Source: Deltaproteobacteria bacterium (GTDB taxonomy: Bacteria > Myxococcota_A > UBA796 > JAFGLY01). From it: a stretch of 64,000 nucleotides of DNA. Under the pieces are notes generated by a model that had not been told where the DNA came from, did not search any database, and saw only the letters and a program-made list of their open reading frames with translations. This document shows, piece by piece, positions 9,887 through 19,441 of this stretch (the stretch's first letter is position 1; each line of letters begins with the position of its first letter). The stretch covers positions 62,001 to 126,000 of the forward strand of contig JAFGLY010000166.1 in NCBI GenBank assembly GCA_016927815.1, given 5' to 3'. The position numbers and the translations under genes were made by a program.

Positions 9887-11118
9887 ACGGAGGCCTGGCT
9901 CTCGAGATCCTCGGAGGCCGCATGGCGATCCGCGTCGCCTGGACCCGGGCCGAGATCGTGGACGCGGTTGAGGCCCTGTTCGTCCACCACGCGGCGCGCC
10001 TGCCGGATCACCGGGATGCCCGGATCGTGGTGAAGCCCAATCTCAACAACGACCTCGTAGGGCTCACCGGGAACTCGGTGGACCTTCGGGTGCTCTGGGC
10101 GGTCCTGGCGAGTCTCGGGCGTCGCGGGTTCACCGACGTCACCGTGGCCGACGGACCCAACGTGGGCATCGACCGACGGCGGATCAACGTGGCCCAACGG
10201 CTCAAGGTGGACGCCGTCGCGCGTGCGCACGGTGCGCGCCTGGTGGATCTCAATCGCGACCCGGGCCGCGAGGTTCCGCTCACCGGTGGAGCGCGTGTCC
10301 GGGTGGCCACCACCGTACTGGACGCCGAGTGCCTCATCTCCCTCCCCAAGGTCAAGACCCATGCGTGGGCCGTGCTCTCCTCGGCGCTCAAGAACCACAT
10401 CGGCGTCGTGGTGGGTCAGGACAAGCGCAGGGTCCACCAGGCCCTCGCGCCCAACATCGTCGCGCTGCACGACGCGGTCCGCACCCACTTGGTCGTGCTC
10501 GACGGTGTGGTGGGCATGGAGGGCAACGGCCCTGGGGACGGCGACCCCTTCCGCCTGGGGATCGTCGCCGCGTCCGACCACCCGCTGCTCAACGACCTCG
10601 CGGTATGCCGGCTCGTGGATCTGCCCTGGCCCGAGGTGCCCTGCCTGCCGTTCGCGCTCGGTCGCGGCTGGCTGACGCCGGCCGAGGTGGAAGCCGTCGG
10701 GCGCGAAGTGCCCACGGTGTACTCCATCCGCCGGGCACCCCCCCTGCCTCGGCTGGCCGTCCTGGCCGAGCACCGGGCCCTCCGACCGGTCCGGCGGCTG
10801 GCCCGACCGCTCGTGCATCGACCGCTTCTCGCCCAGGGCCTGTACCGACTCGGGGTTCTCCAGGACCACTACGACCTTCGTGACTCGACGTTCTCCCTCG
10901 TCCGGCGTCTTGCGGAGCGATGCGGATCCTGCCACCGGTGCGAGGACGTATGTCCGGAGGGCCGCACCCGGGAGCAGATCGGCCTCGAACCCGGTGCGTG
11001 CCTCGATTGCCTGTACTGCTGGCTGGTATGCCCTCACGACGCCCTGGAGGTGTCCGGGGAGGCAGGAAGCCTGGCCCGACAGATCGCCCGCTACCGCCCC
11101 ATCCTGGCTCGAATCTGA
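9883..11118 (+). CDS. DUF362 domain protein with C-terminal 2x[4Fe-4S] ferredoxin module
   Basis: DUF362-like core (ARIVVKPNLNND..., LISLPKVKTHAWAVLSSALKNHIGVV); C-terminal CGSCHRCEDVCP and CLDCLYCWLVCP. ATGA overlap with the GT4 gene. Confidence 0.87.
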   Translation: MNGGLALEILGGRMAIRVAWTRAEIVDAVEALFVHHAARLPDHRDARIVVKPNLNNDLVGLTGNSVDLRVLWAVLASLGRRGFTDVTVADGPNVGIDRRRINVAQRLKVDAVARAHGARLVDLNRDPGREVPLTGGARVRVATTVLDAECLISLPKVKTHAWAVLSSALKNHIGVVVGQDKRRVHQALAPNIVALHDAVRTHLVVLDGVVGMEGNGPGDGDPFRLGIVAASDHPLLNDLAVCRLVDLPWPEVPCLPFALGRGWLTPAEVEAVGREVPTVYSIRRAPPLPRLAVLAEHRALRPVRRLARPLVHRPLLAQGLYRLGVLQDHYDLRDSTFSLVRRLAERCGSCHRCEDVCPEGRTREQIGLEPGACLDCLYCWLVCPHDALEVSGEAGSLARQIARYRPILARI

Positions 11119-13175
11119 TGCCCTTCCCAACGCTATTCCTGTTCCTGTCCCTCCAGCAGACCGCCACCGCGAGCACCCCCCGCCACCTGCGAGCCGTGGA
11201 AGCGCCGCCCGAGGCCTGGGCGGATCTCTTCGCCCCGACCCGCCCCGTCCGTCTCTTCTGGAACGGGGAGGCCCGGTTCGGTGTGGAGGTGGAGGAGCGG
11301 GGCGCCTGGCGCCTCCTGACCGAAGAGGCGGCCCCGGGCTGGACCAGCCCTCCGCTTCCCCGTGGGACCCGCCTGCGCACCGTGTCGCCGGACGGAGAGG
11401 TCGGCACGCCCGTGCAGGCCTGGACCGTCTCGACCCCGGCGGATCTCGCTCGCCTCTCGGCGAAGCAGCCGGCCCTGGTCGGATCTCAGGTGGTGGACAT
11501 CGAGACGGACGCCTCGGGCGCGCCCTGGAACGCCTCGCTCGGCGGCGGCCTGGCCCGTCTGGACCCGGCCACCCTCGCACCCGTGACCCTGACCACCCGG
11601 GACGGCCTTCCCTCCGACTGGGTGGTGGCCGTGGCACCGGCCCCGGACGGTCTCTGGGCGGGCACCGCCGCGGGCCTCGCACGGGTGGAGCCCGGACCCG
11701 TGCCCGGCTCGTGGCGGGTGAGCGAGGTGGTCGATGACCACGACGGCCTCCCGAGTCGGTACGTGCAGGCGCTGCTGGCCGACGGACCGTCGCTCTGGGT
11801 AGGCACCTTCCAGGGGCTCGCCCGGAGGGATCGAGGGTCCATCTCTACGCTCCTCGGGCCGTGGTCGGTGTTCTCGCTCTTGAGGGGTACCGACGGCCGG
11901 GTATGGGCCGGCTACGAGGGCCTGCTCGGGCTGCCGGAGGCGGATCCCATCGAGGGCGTGCCCGACACGATCGACGTCTACGACGTGGAGCCCCTGCCCT
12001 CGAACGGCGCCTTGCTCGCCACGCTCCAAGAGGGGCTCGTTCTTCTGGAAGACGGCCGACGCCGCACGCTGTGGACCGGAAACGACCAGGACGGCGCCTA
12101 CGCGGTGGCGCGGGCCGGGGACGCCTGGCTCGTTGCCGGTGCGGGTGCGGGGCTCGTCACCGTGAGCCCCGAAGGGGGGGTGCTCCGCAGGTGGACGGCG
12201 GCGGACGGGTTGCCCTCGGAGGTCGTAAACGAGGTGGTTCCCGACCGGGCGTGGAATCCCGCCAGCCCCCAAGAGCCCGCGCAGTCGGTCTGGATCGGCA
12301 CCGCACGGGGCGTGGCCCGCCTCGATCCGACCACCGGGAGCGTACAGGTCGCGCCCCTGGCACCGCTCCACGCTGGCAACGCCTGGCAGCGGATGGCCCC
12401 TGCGGGACGCCGCATCGTGGTGATGGGAGACGACGGCCTCGCGTTCGCCGGACCACGCCGCCTGCTGGACGGCCCCCGAACCCGCCGCGTGGCGCCCGGA
12501 CTCCTCGACCGCACGCGGACCGGCGGCTCCGCCTGGGAGGTCCGAGAAGCGGGTGTGCTCCAGCACCGCATCTTCAAGCGGGATCGTCTCCACCACCTGC
12601 CCGGTCGGCCGGTCGGCATCGTGACGGCCGCCGGGGTTCCGTTCGTGGGCACCGACCAGGGGCTCTTCCGCTACGAGGCGGAGCGCGGGCGGTTTGCCCC
12701 GGTGGCCGGCCTGAGGAGCGTGACCCGGATGGTGCCCGAGGCGGACGGCACGATCTGGCTGATCAGCGAGGGGCGGGTGGCCTCCCTGGGGCCCGACCTC
12801 TCGATCCGGTACTACCTGAGGACCCGTCCCCCCTTGGACCTCGACCCGGATCGCGGTGTGGTCTGGGTCGGCACCGAGGACGGCATGGACGTGGTGGCCA
12901 AGGACTCCGGCGAGGTCGTGGAGTTGCTCCGGACCCTCCAGACCCGGGTCCGGGCCGAGGCCGTGGCGGCCGATGGCTTCGGCGGGTGCTGGGTCGCCAC
13001 CGACGTCGGTCAGGTCCTGCACCTGGACATCGGGCAGACGAGCACCGCGACCCTCGTGGATCTCGCGGACGGAGAGCCGCCCAAGGTCCGAGACCTCCTG
13101 CCCCGCGGCCGGGACGGAGCGTGGGTCCTCACCGATCAGGGCCTGTTCGCGGTGGCCGTGCCGGCGCAGCGGTAG
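11118..13175 (+). CDS. Exported beta-propeller protein (two-component-regulator propeller-like repeats)
   Basis: Signal-like N-terminus and repeated LWAGTAAGLARV / LWVGTFQGLARRD / VWIGTARGVARLD units. TGATG overlap with upstream gene. Confidence 0.8.
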   Translation: MPFPTLFLFLSLQQTATASTPRHLRAVEAPPEAWADLFAPTRPVRLFWNGEARFGVEVEERGAWRLLTEEAAPGWTSPPLPRGTRLRTVSPDGEVGTPVQAWTVSTPADLARLSAKQPALVGSQVVDIETDASGAPWNASLGGGLARLDPATLAPVTLTTRDGLPSDWVVAVAPAPDGLWAGTAAGLARVEPGPVPGSWRVSEVVDDHDGLPSRYVQALLADGPSLWVGTFQGLARRDRGSISTLLGPWSVFSLLRGTDGRVWAGYEGLLGLPEADPIEGVPDTIDVYDVEPLPSNGALLATLQEGLVLLEDGRRRTLWTGNDQDGAYAVARAGDAWLVAGAGAGLVTVSPEGGVLRRWTAADGLPSEVVNEVVPDRAWNPASPQEPAQSVWIGTARGVARLDPTTGSVQVAPLAPLHAGNAWQRMAPAGRRIVVMGDDGLAFAGPRRLLDGPRTRRVAPGLLDRTRTGGSAWEVREAGVLQHRIFKRDRLHHLPGRPVGIVTAAGVPFVGTDQGLFRYEAERGRFAPVAGLRSVTRMVPEADGTIWLISEGRVASLGPDLSIRYYLRTRPPLDLDPDRGVVWVGTEDGMDVVAKDSGEVVELLRTLQTRVRAEAVAADGFGGCWVATDVGQVLHLDIGQTSTATLVDLADGEPPKVRDLLPRGRDGAWVLTDQGLFAVAVPAQR

Positions 13176-13184
13176 GCGGATGTT

Positions 13185-13916
13185 TCAGAGGGTGGCCACC
13201 CGAGCGGCCACCGCGCGCAGGAGGACCCTCGGGGCCTCGACGAGGGTGCGACGCCACAGTCGACGCGGGTCGGCCAGGAGCCGGGCCGCCCACTCCTGGT
13301 GCCGGTAGAGGAGCGCGGGTCCCCGCTGCACGCGGCCGGACACGACGTCCGCGGTCCCTCCCACGCACCAGACCACCGGCGCCCGGATGCGGGATCGGTG
13401 ATCCCGCACCCACCGCTCCTGGAGCGGTGTGCCCATCCCCACGAGAACGACCTGAGGCCGGAGCGCGTCCAGGGACGCGAGGATCCGTCCGGTCTCGACC
13501 TCCGTCGGGTTCCCCTCGAAGGCGGAGATCTCCAGGCCTGGATGGCGCAGCCGGAGTCGGGCGGCCGCCTGCTCGCTCACGCCCGGTTCGCCCCCGATCC
13601 AGGCCAGCCGCCAGCGCCCCTCGGCACGGGCCGCCAGGTCCCAGATCCAGTCGGCACCGGTGATCCGCTCGGGCAGGTACGCTCCGAGGATCCGTGCCGC
13701 GAGTCGCACCCCCTCTCCGTCGCAGTAGCACAGGTCAGCCTGTTGCAGACAATCGGCGAGGTCCGGATGGCGGTTGGCGAGGTCGAGCACGTGGAGGTTC
13801 AGGTAGGCCACGGTGGCCGTCCGACCCCCGACCACGAATGCCTCGACCCGATCCAGGAGCTCGGACCGCGTGAGCGCGTCCACCCGGACGCCCAGCACGT
13901 CGACCCGGTGGGTCAT
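13185..13916 (-). CDS. WecG/TagA/CpsF family glycosyltransferase
   Basis: VDVLGVRVDALTRSELLDRV, LNLHVLDLANRHPDL, CYCDGEGVRLAARIL, RITGADWIWDL, VLVGMGTPLQERWV, GGTADVVSGRVQRGP. Confidence 0.92.
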   Translation of the reverse strand: MTHRVDVLGVRVDALTRSELLDRVEAFVVGGRTATVAYLNLHVLDLANRHPDLADCLQQADLCYCDGEGVRLAARILGAYLPERITGADWIWDLAARAEGRWRLAWIGGEPGVSEQAAARLRLRHPGLEISAFEGNPTEVETGRILASLDALRPQVVLVGMGTPLQERWVRDHRSRIRAPVVWCVGGTADVVSGRVQRGPALLYRHQEWAARLLADPRRLWRRTLVEAPRVLLRAVAARVATL

Positions 13917-15415
13917 GCCGCACCCTCGCCCCGCACCACGGCGGGCAGGGTCTTGAACAGGATGAGGAGATCCAGCCAGACCGACCAGGTCTGGACGTAC
14001 TGGATGTCGAGCGCGACCATCTCCGCGAAGGGGAGATCGCTTCGCCCGGACACCTGCCACAGTCCCGTCATGCCCGGCTTGACCTTGCTGCGCAGCTCGA
14101 ACCAGTAGGCCGCCTCGCAGTCGCGCTCGATGTCCTCCAGGTCCTCCACGGGCAGCGGACGGGGGCCGACCAGGTTCATGTCGCCTCGGAGCACGTTCCA
14201 CAGCTGGGCCAGTTCGTCGACGGAGCAGCGGCGGATGATGCGGCCCACGGAGGTGATTCGAGGATCCTGGCGCATCTTGAAGAGCCGACCATCGGCCTCG
14301 TTCCGGTCTTGGAGCGCTGTCCGGAGCGCATGGGCGCCGATGACCATCGAGCGGAACTTGTAGCACAGGAAGGGGTGTCCCCCCCGGCCCACCCGGGGGC
14401 TGACGTAGAGGATCGGCCCAGGCGAGGTCAGGCGGATGGCCAGGGCCACCGCGAGGAGCAGCGGCGAGAGGACGATGCCGCCCACCAGGACGACAACGAG
14501 GTCGAACGCCCGCTTCAGGCTCCTGGCGAACGTCGGGTAGGCGAGGGACTGGAGGTCGATGAGCTGAAGGCCGGCGACGGCCACGAAGGACAGGCGGGGA
14601 GCCGAAAACCCCGACGCGTACGGCAGTTCCAGGACGCGCAGACCTAGAGCCTCGCACTGTCGGAGCAGGCGGAAGACCTCCGGCCGACGTGCGGAACGCG
14701 TGGCGACGATCAACATGTCGAGGCCGTGTTGCCCCACGAGGCCGGGCAGGTCGTCCACCGGTCCGAGCACCTCGTCCGGCGGCGCACGGACGATCTCGTC
14801 GCCAGAGGGAACGAGGTAACCCGCGACCTCGCAGGCACGACCCGCGTGCCGTCCGATGCGATCCCTCAGAGCGACCGCCTCGTCGCCCGCTCCGTAGATC
14901 GCCAGCCTCCGGACCGCGAGGGGAGGGGGGTGGGCCAGTTGGACCCGGAAGAACGCAAGGCGCATCGGGGCCTGGAAAAGGAAGCCCAGGACCGGAAACA
15001 GCAGGACGAGGCGTCGGCCCTCGGAGGGTCCGGGCTCGAGGAACTCCAGCACCAAGGCGAGCAAAAGGACGTAGAACGCGGATCGGAAGACGGACGAGGC
15101 GATCCGGGTGGACGACCCGAGACGTGCGGGCTCGTAGAGGCCCTGGAGGTGGTTGGACAGGATCCACGAGGGCAGGAGCACGAGGAGGGGCAGGATCCAG
15201 CAATCGGGCGGAAGACAGCCCCAGGAACGCGCCTGGAGGAGGCCCTCGGAACCGCGCCCGTTCCAGGCTGCGAACGAGATCCACAGCGCCAGGAGCAGGG
15301 CTCCCACGTCCAGCAGCACCAGGATCAGCGCGTGGAGCCAGGGCCGGCTCGACAAGAAGCCATCCGTCCGTCCGTGGTCCAGCCCCTGGTACCCGAATCC
15401 CCAGACGACCGTCAA
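13913..15415 (-). CDS. Polyprenyl glycosylphosphotransferase (undecaprenyl-phosphate sugar-1-P transferase)
   Basis: N-terminal TM region; C-terminal KRAFDLVVVLVGG...SPGPILYVSPRVGRGGHPFLCYKFRSM...DELAQLWNVLRGDMNLVGPRP...KPGMTGLWQVSGRSDLPF. Confidence 0.95.
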   Translation of the reverse strand: MTVVWGFGYQGLDHGRTDGFLSSRPWLHALILVLLDVGALLLALWISFAAWNGRGSEGLLQARSWGCLPPDCWILPLLVLLPSWILSNHLQGLYEPARLGSSTRIASSVFRSAFYVLLLALVLEFLEPGPSEGRRLVLLFPVLGFLFQAPMRLAFFRVQLAHPPPLAVRRLAIYGAGDEAVALRDRIGRHAGRACEVAGYLVPSGDEIVRAPPDEVLGPVDDLPGLVGQHGLDMLIVATRSARRPEVFRLLRQCEALGLRVLELPYASGFSAPRLSFVAVAGLQLIDLQSLAYPTFARSLKRAFDLVVVLVGGIVLSPLLLAVALAIRLTSPGPILYVSPRVGRGGHPFLCYKFRSMVIGAHALRTALQDRNEADGRLFKMRQDPRITSVGRIIRRCSVDELAQLWNVLRGDMNLVGPRPLPVEDLEDIERDCEAAYWFELRSKVKPGMTGLWQVSGRSDLPFAEMVALDIQYVQTWSVWLDLLILFKTLPAVVRGEGAA

Positions 15416-15460
15416 GCGGGGCGCCGCTGGAGTCCTGTCCGCCCCTCGGCGAGCGGAGCC

Positions 15461-17773
15461 CTACCCCGTCAGGAGCCGTACCATCTGCGTCACCACGAAC
15501 ACCAGGGAGAACCCCATGGCCAGGGGCACGAGGGAGGCGACCCCGGTCCACTTCACGCTCCGCGTCTCCTTGTAGATGGTGTAGATGGTGGTTGAGCACG
15601 GGTTGTGGAGGAGGGAGAAGAGCATGACGTTCACAGCCGTGAGGAGGGTCCAGCCCCCGTCCCGGAGGAGGGCTCCCACGTCGGCCGACGACTCGAGTTC
15701 GAACAGGACGCCCGCCCCTTCTCCCAGTCCGATGGCGCCCGTCACCAGGACCGTGAGCATGAGGATGGTGGGGATGACGATCTCGTTGGCGGGGATGGCC
15801 ACGATGTACGCCAGGAGGATGACCCCGTTGAGCCCCACCATTAGCCCGAAGGGATCCATCCAGGCCACGAGGTGCTCCGCCACGCTCACCCCTCCCCATC
15901 CCACGTTGGCCAAGAGCCAGATCACCGCCCCCGCCGGTGCGGCGAAGACCACCGCCCGCCAGAGCACGATGAGGGTACGGTCGATGAGGGAGGTGTAGAG
16001 GGTCTGGAGGATCCGGGGCGGACGGTACGGCGGCAGTTCCAGGGAGAACGTGGTGGCCTCCCCGCGGAGAACCGTATGGGAGAGGAGCCACGAGGTGAGG
16101 AACATGGCCACGACCCCGAGGAGCGCGATCCCCACCACCGCCGAGGCGGACACCAGCCCCGCGAGGTGGGCCGGCGCCAGGGCGCCGATGAAGATGCTCG
16201 CCAGGAGGATCTGGGTGGGCCAGCGTCCGTTGCAGAGAGAGAAGTTGTTGGTGAGGATGGCGATGATCCTCTCCCGCGGCGAATCGATGACTCGGGTGGC
16301 CACCACGCCAGCGGCGTTGCACCCGAATCCCATGGCCATGGTGAGGGCCTGCTTGCCGTGGGCCCCCGCTCGGCGGAAGAGGGCATCCAGGTTGAAGGCG
16401 ACCCTGGGGAGGTAGCCGAAGTCCTCGAGGAGGGTGAAGAGGGGGAAGAAGATGGCCATGGGGGGAAGCATGACGCTCACCACCCATGCGGTGGCCAGGT
16501 AGACCCCGTCGAAGAGAAACCCGCTGAGCCACCAGGGCAACCCGGCCCACGTCCCGAATGCCTGGAGCAGGGGATGGACGTCGTCCAGGAGGAAGGTGGC
16601 CAGCAGGGCCGACGGCACGTTCGCCCCGGCAATGGTCAGCCAGAAGACCGCCATGAGGACCCCCAACATCACCGGGAACCCGGTCCAAGGCGACGTCAGG
16701 AACCGATCCAGCTTCCAGTCGAAGGTGCTGCGGGCCGGGACCCTCGGTGTGGAACCGGCGTGCCGGGCGATCGTTTCGGCCTTGCGGTAGATGGCGGCCA
16801 CCAGCCCATCGTGGGTATCTGCTGGGAGGGTCCAGCGAAGTCCGGAGGCCCGCTCGAGGATGGCCGTCCGCGCCTCGGCGTCAAGACCGACCCGGGCCGT
16901 TGCCTGCGCGTCCTGCTCCTGGTTCTCCCTGTCCTTTGCGGGATCGCTCCTCGCGATGCCGACCCCGCTCACCGGGGGCGGAGCCGCATCTCGTGCCAGC
17001 TGGCAGATCTCCCCGGAGCGGACCGCCTCCTCTACCCGGGCGTCGGCGTTCAGGAGGCGCAGTGCGACCCAGCGGGCGTTGGGGAGGGAGGGGAACGCCG
17101 CGCGAACGACCGGGACCAGATCGTCCACCGCCTTCTCCAAAGGCGCAGGAAGATCCTCCAGGTGCACCGGGTCGGTGGTGTACACCCCGGTGGCGACTTC
17201 GTGGACCCGCTGGAGCAGGAGGTCCATCCCCTCTCCCGATCGAGCCACCGCGGGAACCACAGGGACCCCCAGATCCGTCTCCAGTCGGCGGGGGTCGAGC
17301 GCAATCCCGTGGCGGTGGGCCTCGTCCATGAGGTTCAGGCACACCACCACCCGGTCGGTGATGTCCAGGATCTGAAGGAGACGGTTCAGGTTGCGCTCCA
17401 GGCGCGTGGCGTCCACCACCACCACGGTCACGTCCGGCCGGCCAAAGAGGAGAAAGTCCCGCGCCACTTCCTCGTCGGTGCTTCCGGCCTGGAGGGAGTA
17501 GGTCCCCGGGAGGTCCACCACCTTGGCGCGCCTCCCCTGGTACCCGTACGCGCCCTCGGCCCTCACCACCGTCTTCCCAGGCCAGTTTCCCGTGTGCTGG
17601 CGCAGCCCCGTGAGGGCGTTGAACACGGTGCTCTTCCCCGTGTTGGGATTTCCGGCGAGCGCCACCAGGTAGTCCCATCCCTCGGGGTGGAGCCCGAGGC
17701 GCACCAGGGAGTCCTGGCGGTGGGCACGGACACCCGAGGTGGGGGCCACGGCGGGGGCGGGCACGCGGCCCAT
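15461..17773 (-). CDS. feoB: Ferrous iron transport protein B
   Basis: G1 GNPNTGKSTVFNALTG, HTGNWPGKTV, DLPGTYSL, NLMDEA; core ILTNNFSLCNGRWPTQI and GFGCNAAGVVATRVID. Confidence 0.96.
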   Translation of the reverse strand: MGRVPAPAVAPTSGVRAHRQDSLVRLGLHPEGWDYLVALAGNPNTGKSTVFNALTGLRQHTGNWPGKTVVRAEGAYGYQGRRAKVVDLPGTYSLQAGSTDEEVARDFLLFGRPDVTVVVVDATRLERNLNRLLQILDITDRVVVCLNLMDEAHRHGIALDPRRLETDLGVPVVPAVARSGEGMDLLLQRVHEVATGVYTTDPVHLEDLPAPLEKAVDDLVPVVRAAFPSLPNARWVALRLLNADARVEEAVRSGEICQLARDAAPPPVSGVGIARSDPAKDRENQEQDAQATARVGLDAEARTAILERASGLRWTLPADTHDGLVAAIYRKAETIARHAGSTPRVPARSTFDWKLDRFLTSPWTGFPVMLGVLMAVFWLTIAGANVPSALLATFLLDDVHPLLQAFGTWAGLPWWLSGFLFDGVYLATAWVVSVMLPPMAIFFPLFTLLEDFGYLPRVAFNLDALFRRAGAHGKQALTMAMGFGCNAAGVVATRVIDSPRERIIAILTNNFSLCNGRWPTQILLASIFIGALAPAHLAGLVSASAVVGIALLGVVAMFLTSWLLSHTVLRGEATTFSLELPPYRPPRILQTLYTSLIDRTLIVLWRAVVFAAPAGAVIWLLANVGWGGVSVAEHLVAWMDPFGLMVGLNGVILLAYIVAIPANEIVIPTILMLTVLVTGAIGLGEGAGVLFELESSADVGALLRDGGWTLLTAVNVMLFSLLHNPCSTTIYTIYKETRSVKWTGVASLVPLAMGFSLVFVVTQMVRLLTG

Positions 17774-18915
17774 CAGGCCGTCGCCTCCTGGGTCCGCCGA
17801 ATGCGAACCCATCGCTGCTGCTCCCTGCGGAACGCGATCAGGGCCCCCCGGATCCGATACGCCGTGGGGTCGCCGGCGGTAGCGGTGAAGGCCACCTCCA
17901 CCGGGGTTCCTGGGACCACGCCCAGGTCCAGGAGGCGGCGGCGCTGGATGCCCTGGCAGGCGGGGGACAGGCCCACGACCCGGCATACGTCCCCGGTCTT
18001 CAGGTCCTCCAGGGTGAGCCCGTCCCATGCGGCGGAGGGTGAGATGTCCGTTCCCTCGGGCGCGATCACCATGATGTTGCTGGCCAGGGCGGCATCCAGT
18101 GCCAGGGGTCGCCCATCCACCGATACGTGGATGCGCCCGTCTTTGAGTCCCCTGATCCGGAGATGCATCCCGGGGGAGAGCCCCTCCCGGACCAGTCGGA
18201 CGTAGAGGGCTCGGGGTCGGTCCTCCAGGTGGGTGATGACGGCCTCCTCCCCGGGGTCCAGGTGGGTGAGAGGGACGCCCGTCGCCGCGGGAAGGTCGCC
18301 CGCGGCGGTCGGGATGGGGTGGCCATGGGGATCGAACCGCGGCCGTCCCAGCCGGGCGTCCAGCGCTTCCACCGCCTCGTGGCTCAACAGGTGCTCCTGC
18401 ACCTCCGCCCGATCGTGCCATTCCCCGGGTGCCACGCCGGTCCGATCGGCGAGGTATCGCTCCCAGAGCCGGTGGGTGCGGATGATCCGGAGGGCGTACT
18501 GGCTGCCCTCCTCGCTGAGGACCGTGAAGCGGTCCGGGCGGACCAGGTGGGCGTCACGAAGCTCTTGAAGGATCCGGGCTGCAGTGGCCTGGGTGACCTC
18601 CAGTGCACCGGCGACGCTCTCCACCGTGGCCTCCCGGCCGAGTCGGGCGCACGTGTAGAGGTGTTTCAGGGCGTCTTCCATCCCCACTCGGAGACTCGCC
18701 CGATGTCCTCGGCGGACCTGGGACACCACGCCCCAGCGAGGCCAGAAGACCGCCACCACGAGCGCCAGGCCGAGGCCGAAGCCGAGGAGAAGGAGAAGGG
18801 GAGAAGACACGAAACCCGTCCATTCGAACCTGAACGGTGCCTGAAGAGGGGGGGGGAAAGAACGCGGCGAACGAGTCCGAACCCTGCCTGACGACGGAGG
18901 AACGGGGACAGGCAC
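17773..18915 (-). CDS. Membrane-anchored DtxR-family regulator fused to FeoA/SH3-like domain(s); start may instead be GTG at 18810
   Basis: N-terminal TM (SSPLLLLLGFGLGLALVVAVFWP), DtxR wHTH (VESVAGALEVTQATAARILQELRDAHLVRP...LSEEGSQYALRIIRTHRLWERYLADRTG), C-terminal FeoA (DLKTGDVCRVVGL...RRRLLDLGVVPGTPVEV). Stop-start overlap with feoB. Confidence 0.9.
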   Translation of the reverse strand: MPVPVPPSSGRVRTRSPRSFPPPLQAPFRFEWTGFVSSPLLLLLGFGLGLALVVAVFWPRWGVVSQVRRGHRASLRVGMEDALKHLYTCARLGREATVESVAGALEVTQATAARILQELRDAHLVRPDRFTVLSEEGSQYALRIIRTHRLWERYLADRTGVAPGEWHDRAEVQEHLLSHEAVEALDARLGRPRFDPHGHPIPTAAGDLPAATGVPLTHLDPGEEAVITHLEDRPRALYVRLVREGLSPGMHLRIRGLKDGRIHVSVDGRPLALDAALASNIMVIAPEGTDISPSAAWDGLTLEDLKTGDVCRVVGLSPACQGIQRRRLLDLGVVPGTPVEVAFTATAGDPTAYRIRGALIAFRREQQRWVRIRRTQEATA

Positions 18916-19079
18916 GACCCCAGGGCCCAGACAGTCCGGCGGTGCGTCTCGACGTAGATTGAACAGAGAGGTTGGTCAAGAGGGGCGTCGTGGGCGTTGC
19001 CCCTGTCCTGGGGGCGCAGGCGGCGGGATCGGCATGGCCGGGCCGCGGGCGGACGCAGGGCGATCCGGGCTTGGCCTCG

Positions 19080-19103
19080 GGTCTCGATCTCGGGATCGAG
19101 ACC
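19080..19103. repeat. Perfect 9-bp inverted repeat GGTCTCGAT-(CTCGGG)-ATCGAGACC
   Basis: Read directly; immediately precedes a 12-bp tandem repeat in the noncoding region between the feo and capsule genes. Confidence 0.7.
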
Positions 19104-19137
19104 GAGTTCGAGACCGAGTTCGAGACCGAGTTCGAGA
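19097..19137. repeat. 12-bp tandem repeat (CGAGACCGAGTT)x3 plus partial copy
   Basis: cgagaccgagtt cgagaccgagtt cgagaccgagtt cgaga read directly. Confidence 0.9.
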
Positions 19138-19441
19138 TCAAGCCGCCACGCCCGATCCCTGCCTTTCGCTCCTTCAGCCCTTTCACGGCCTGTTCACGTT
19201 CCGAAACGGGGCAACGCCCGGGGTGTCGGGTTCGGGTCGCGCCATCCTTGGAGACCCTGCCGGGCCGAACGGCGAGGGGAACGGCCCACCCCGGACCTCC
19301 GGGCGATCCGCATCGCAGCCTCGCCCGCACCGTCCCGACCTCGCGGTGGCGCGCGGATCCGTCCGGCGCTACGTTCGCCTTCCTTTGCCGGATCCACGCC
19401 TCTCCTCGCCGAGAGCACCCGTTCCCGGGCCTGGCCAACGG

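Noticed and set aside
15872-18205. 777-aa plus-strand ORF antisense to feoB and the DtxR-FeoA gene
   Set aside because: Composition biased (E/G/H/R-rich), no motifs; opposite strand encodes conserved proteins.
19190-19270. Possible GEMM/cyclic-di-GMP riboswitch-like string (ccgaaacggggcaacgcccgggg) upstream of the CapB-like gene
   Set aside because: Only short fragments resemble the consensus and they are in the wrong order; no paired P2/P3 structure recognisable by eye.
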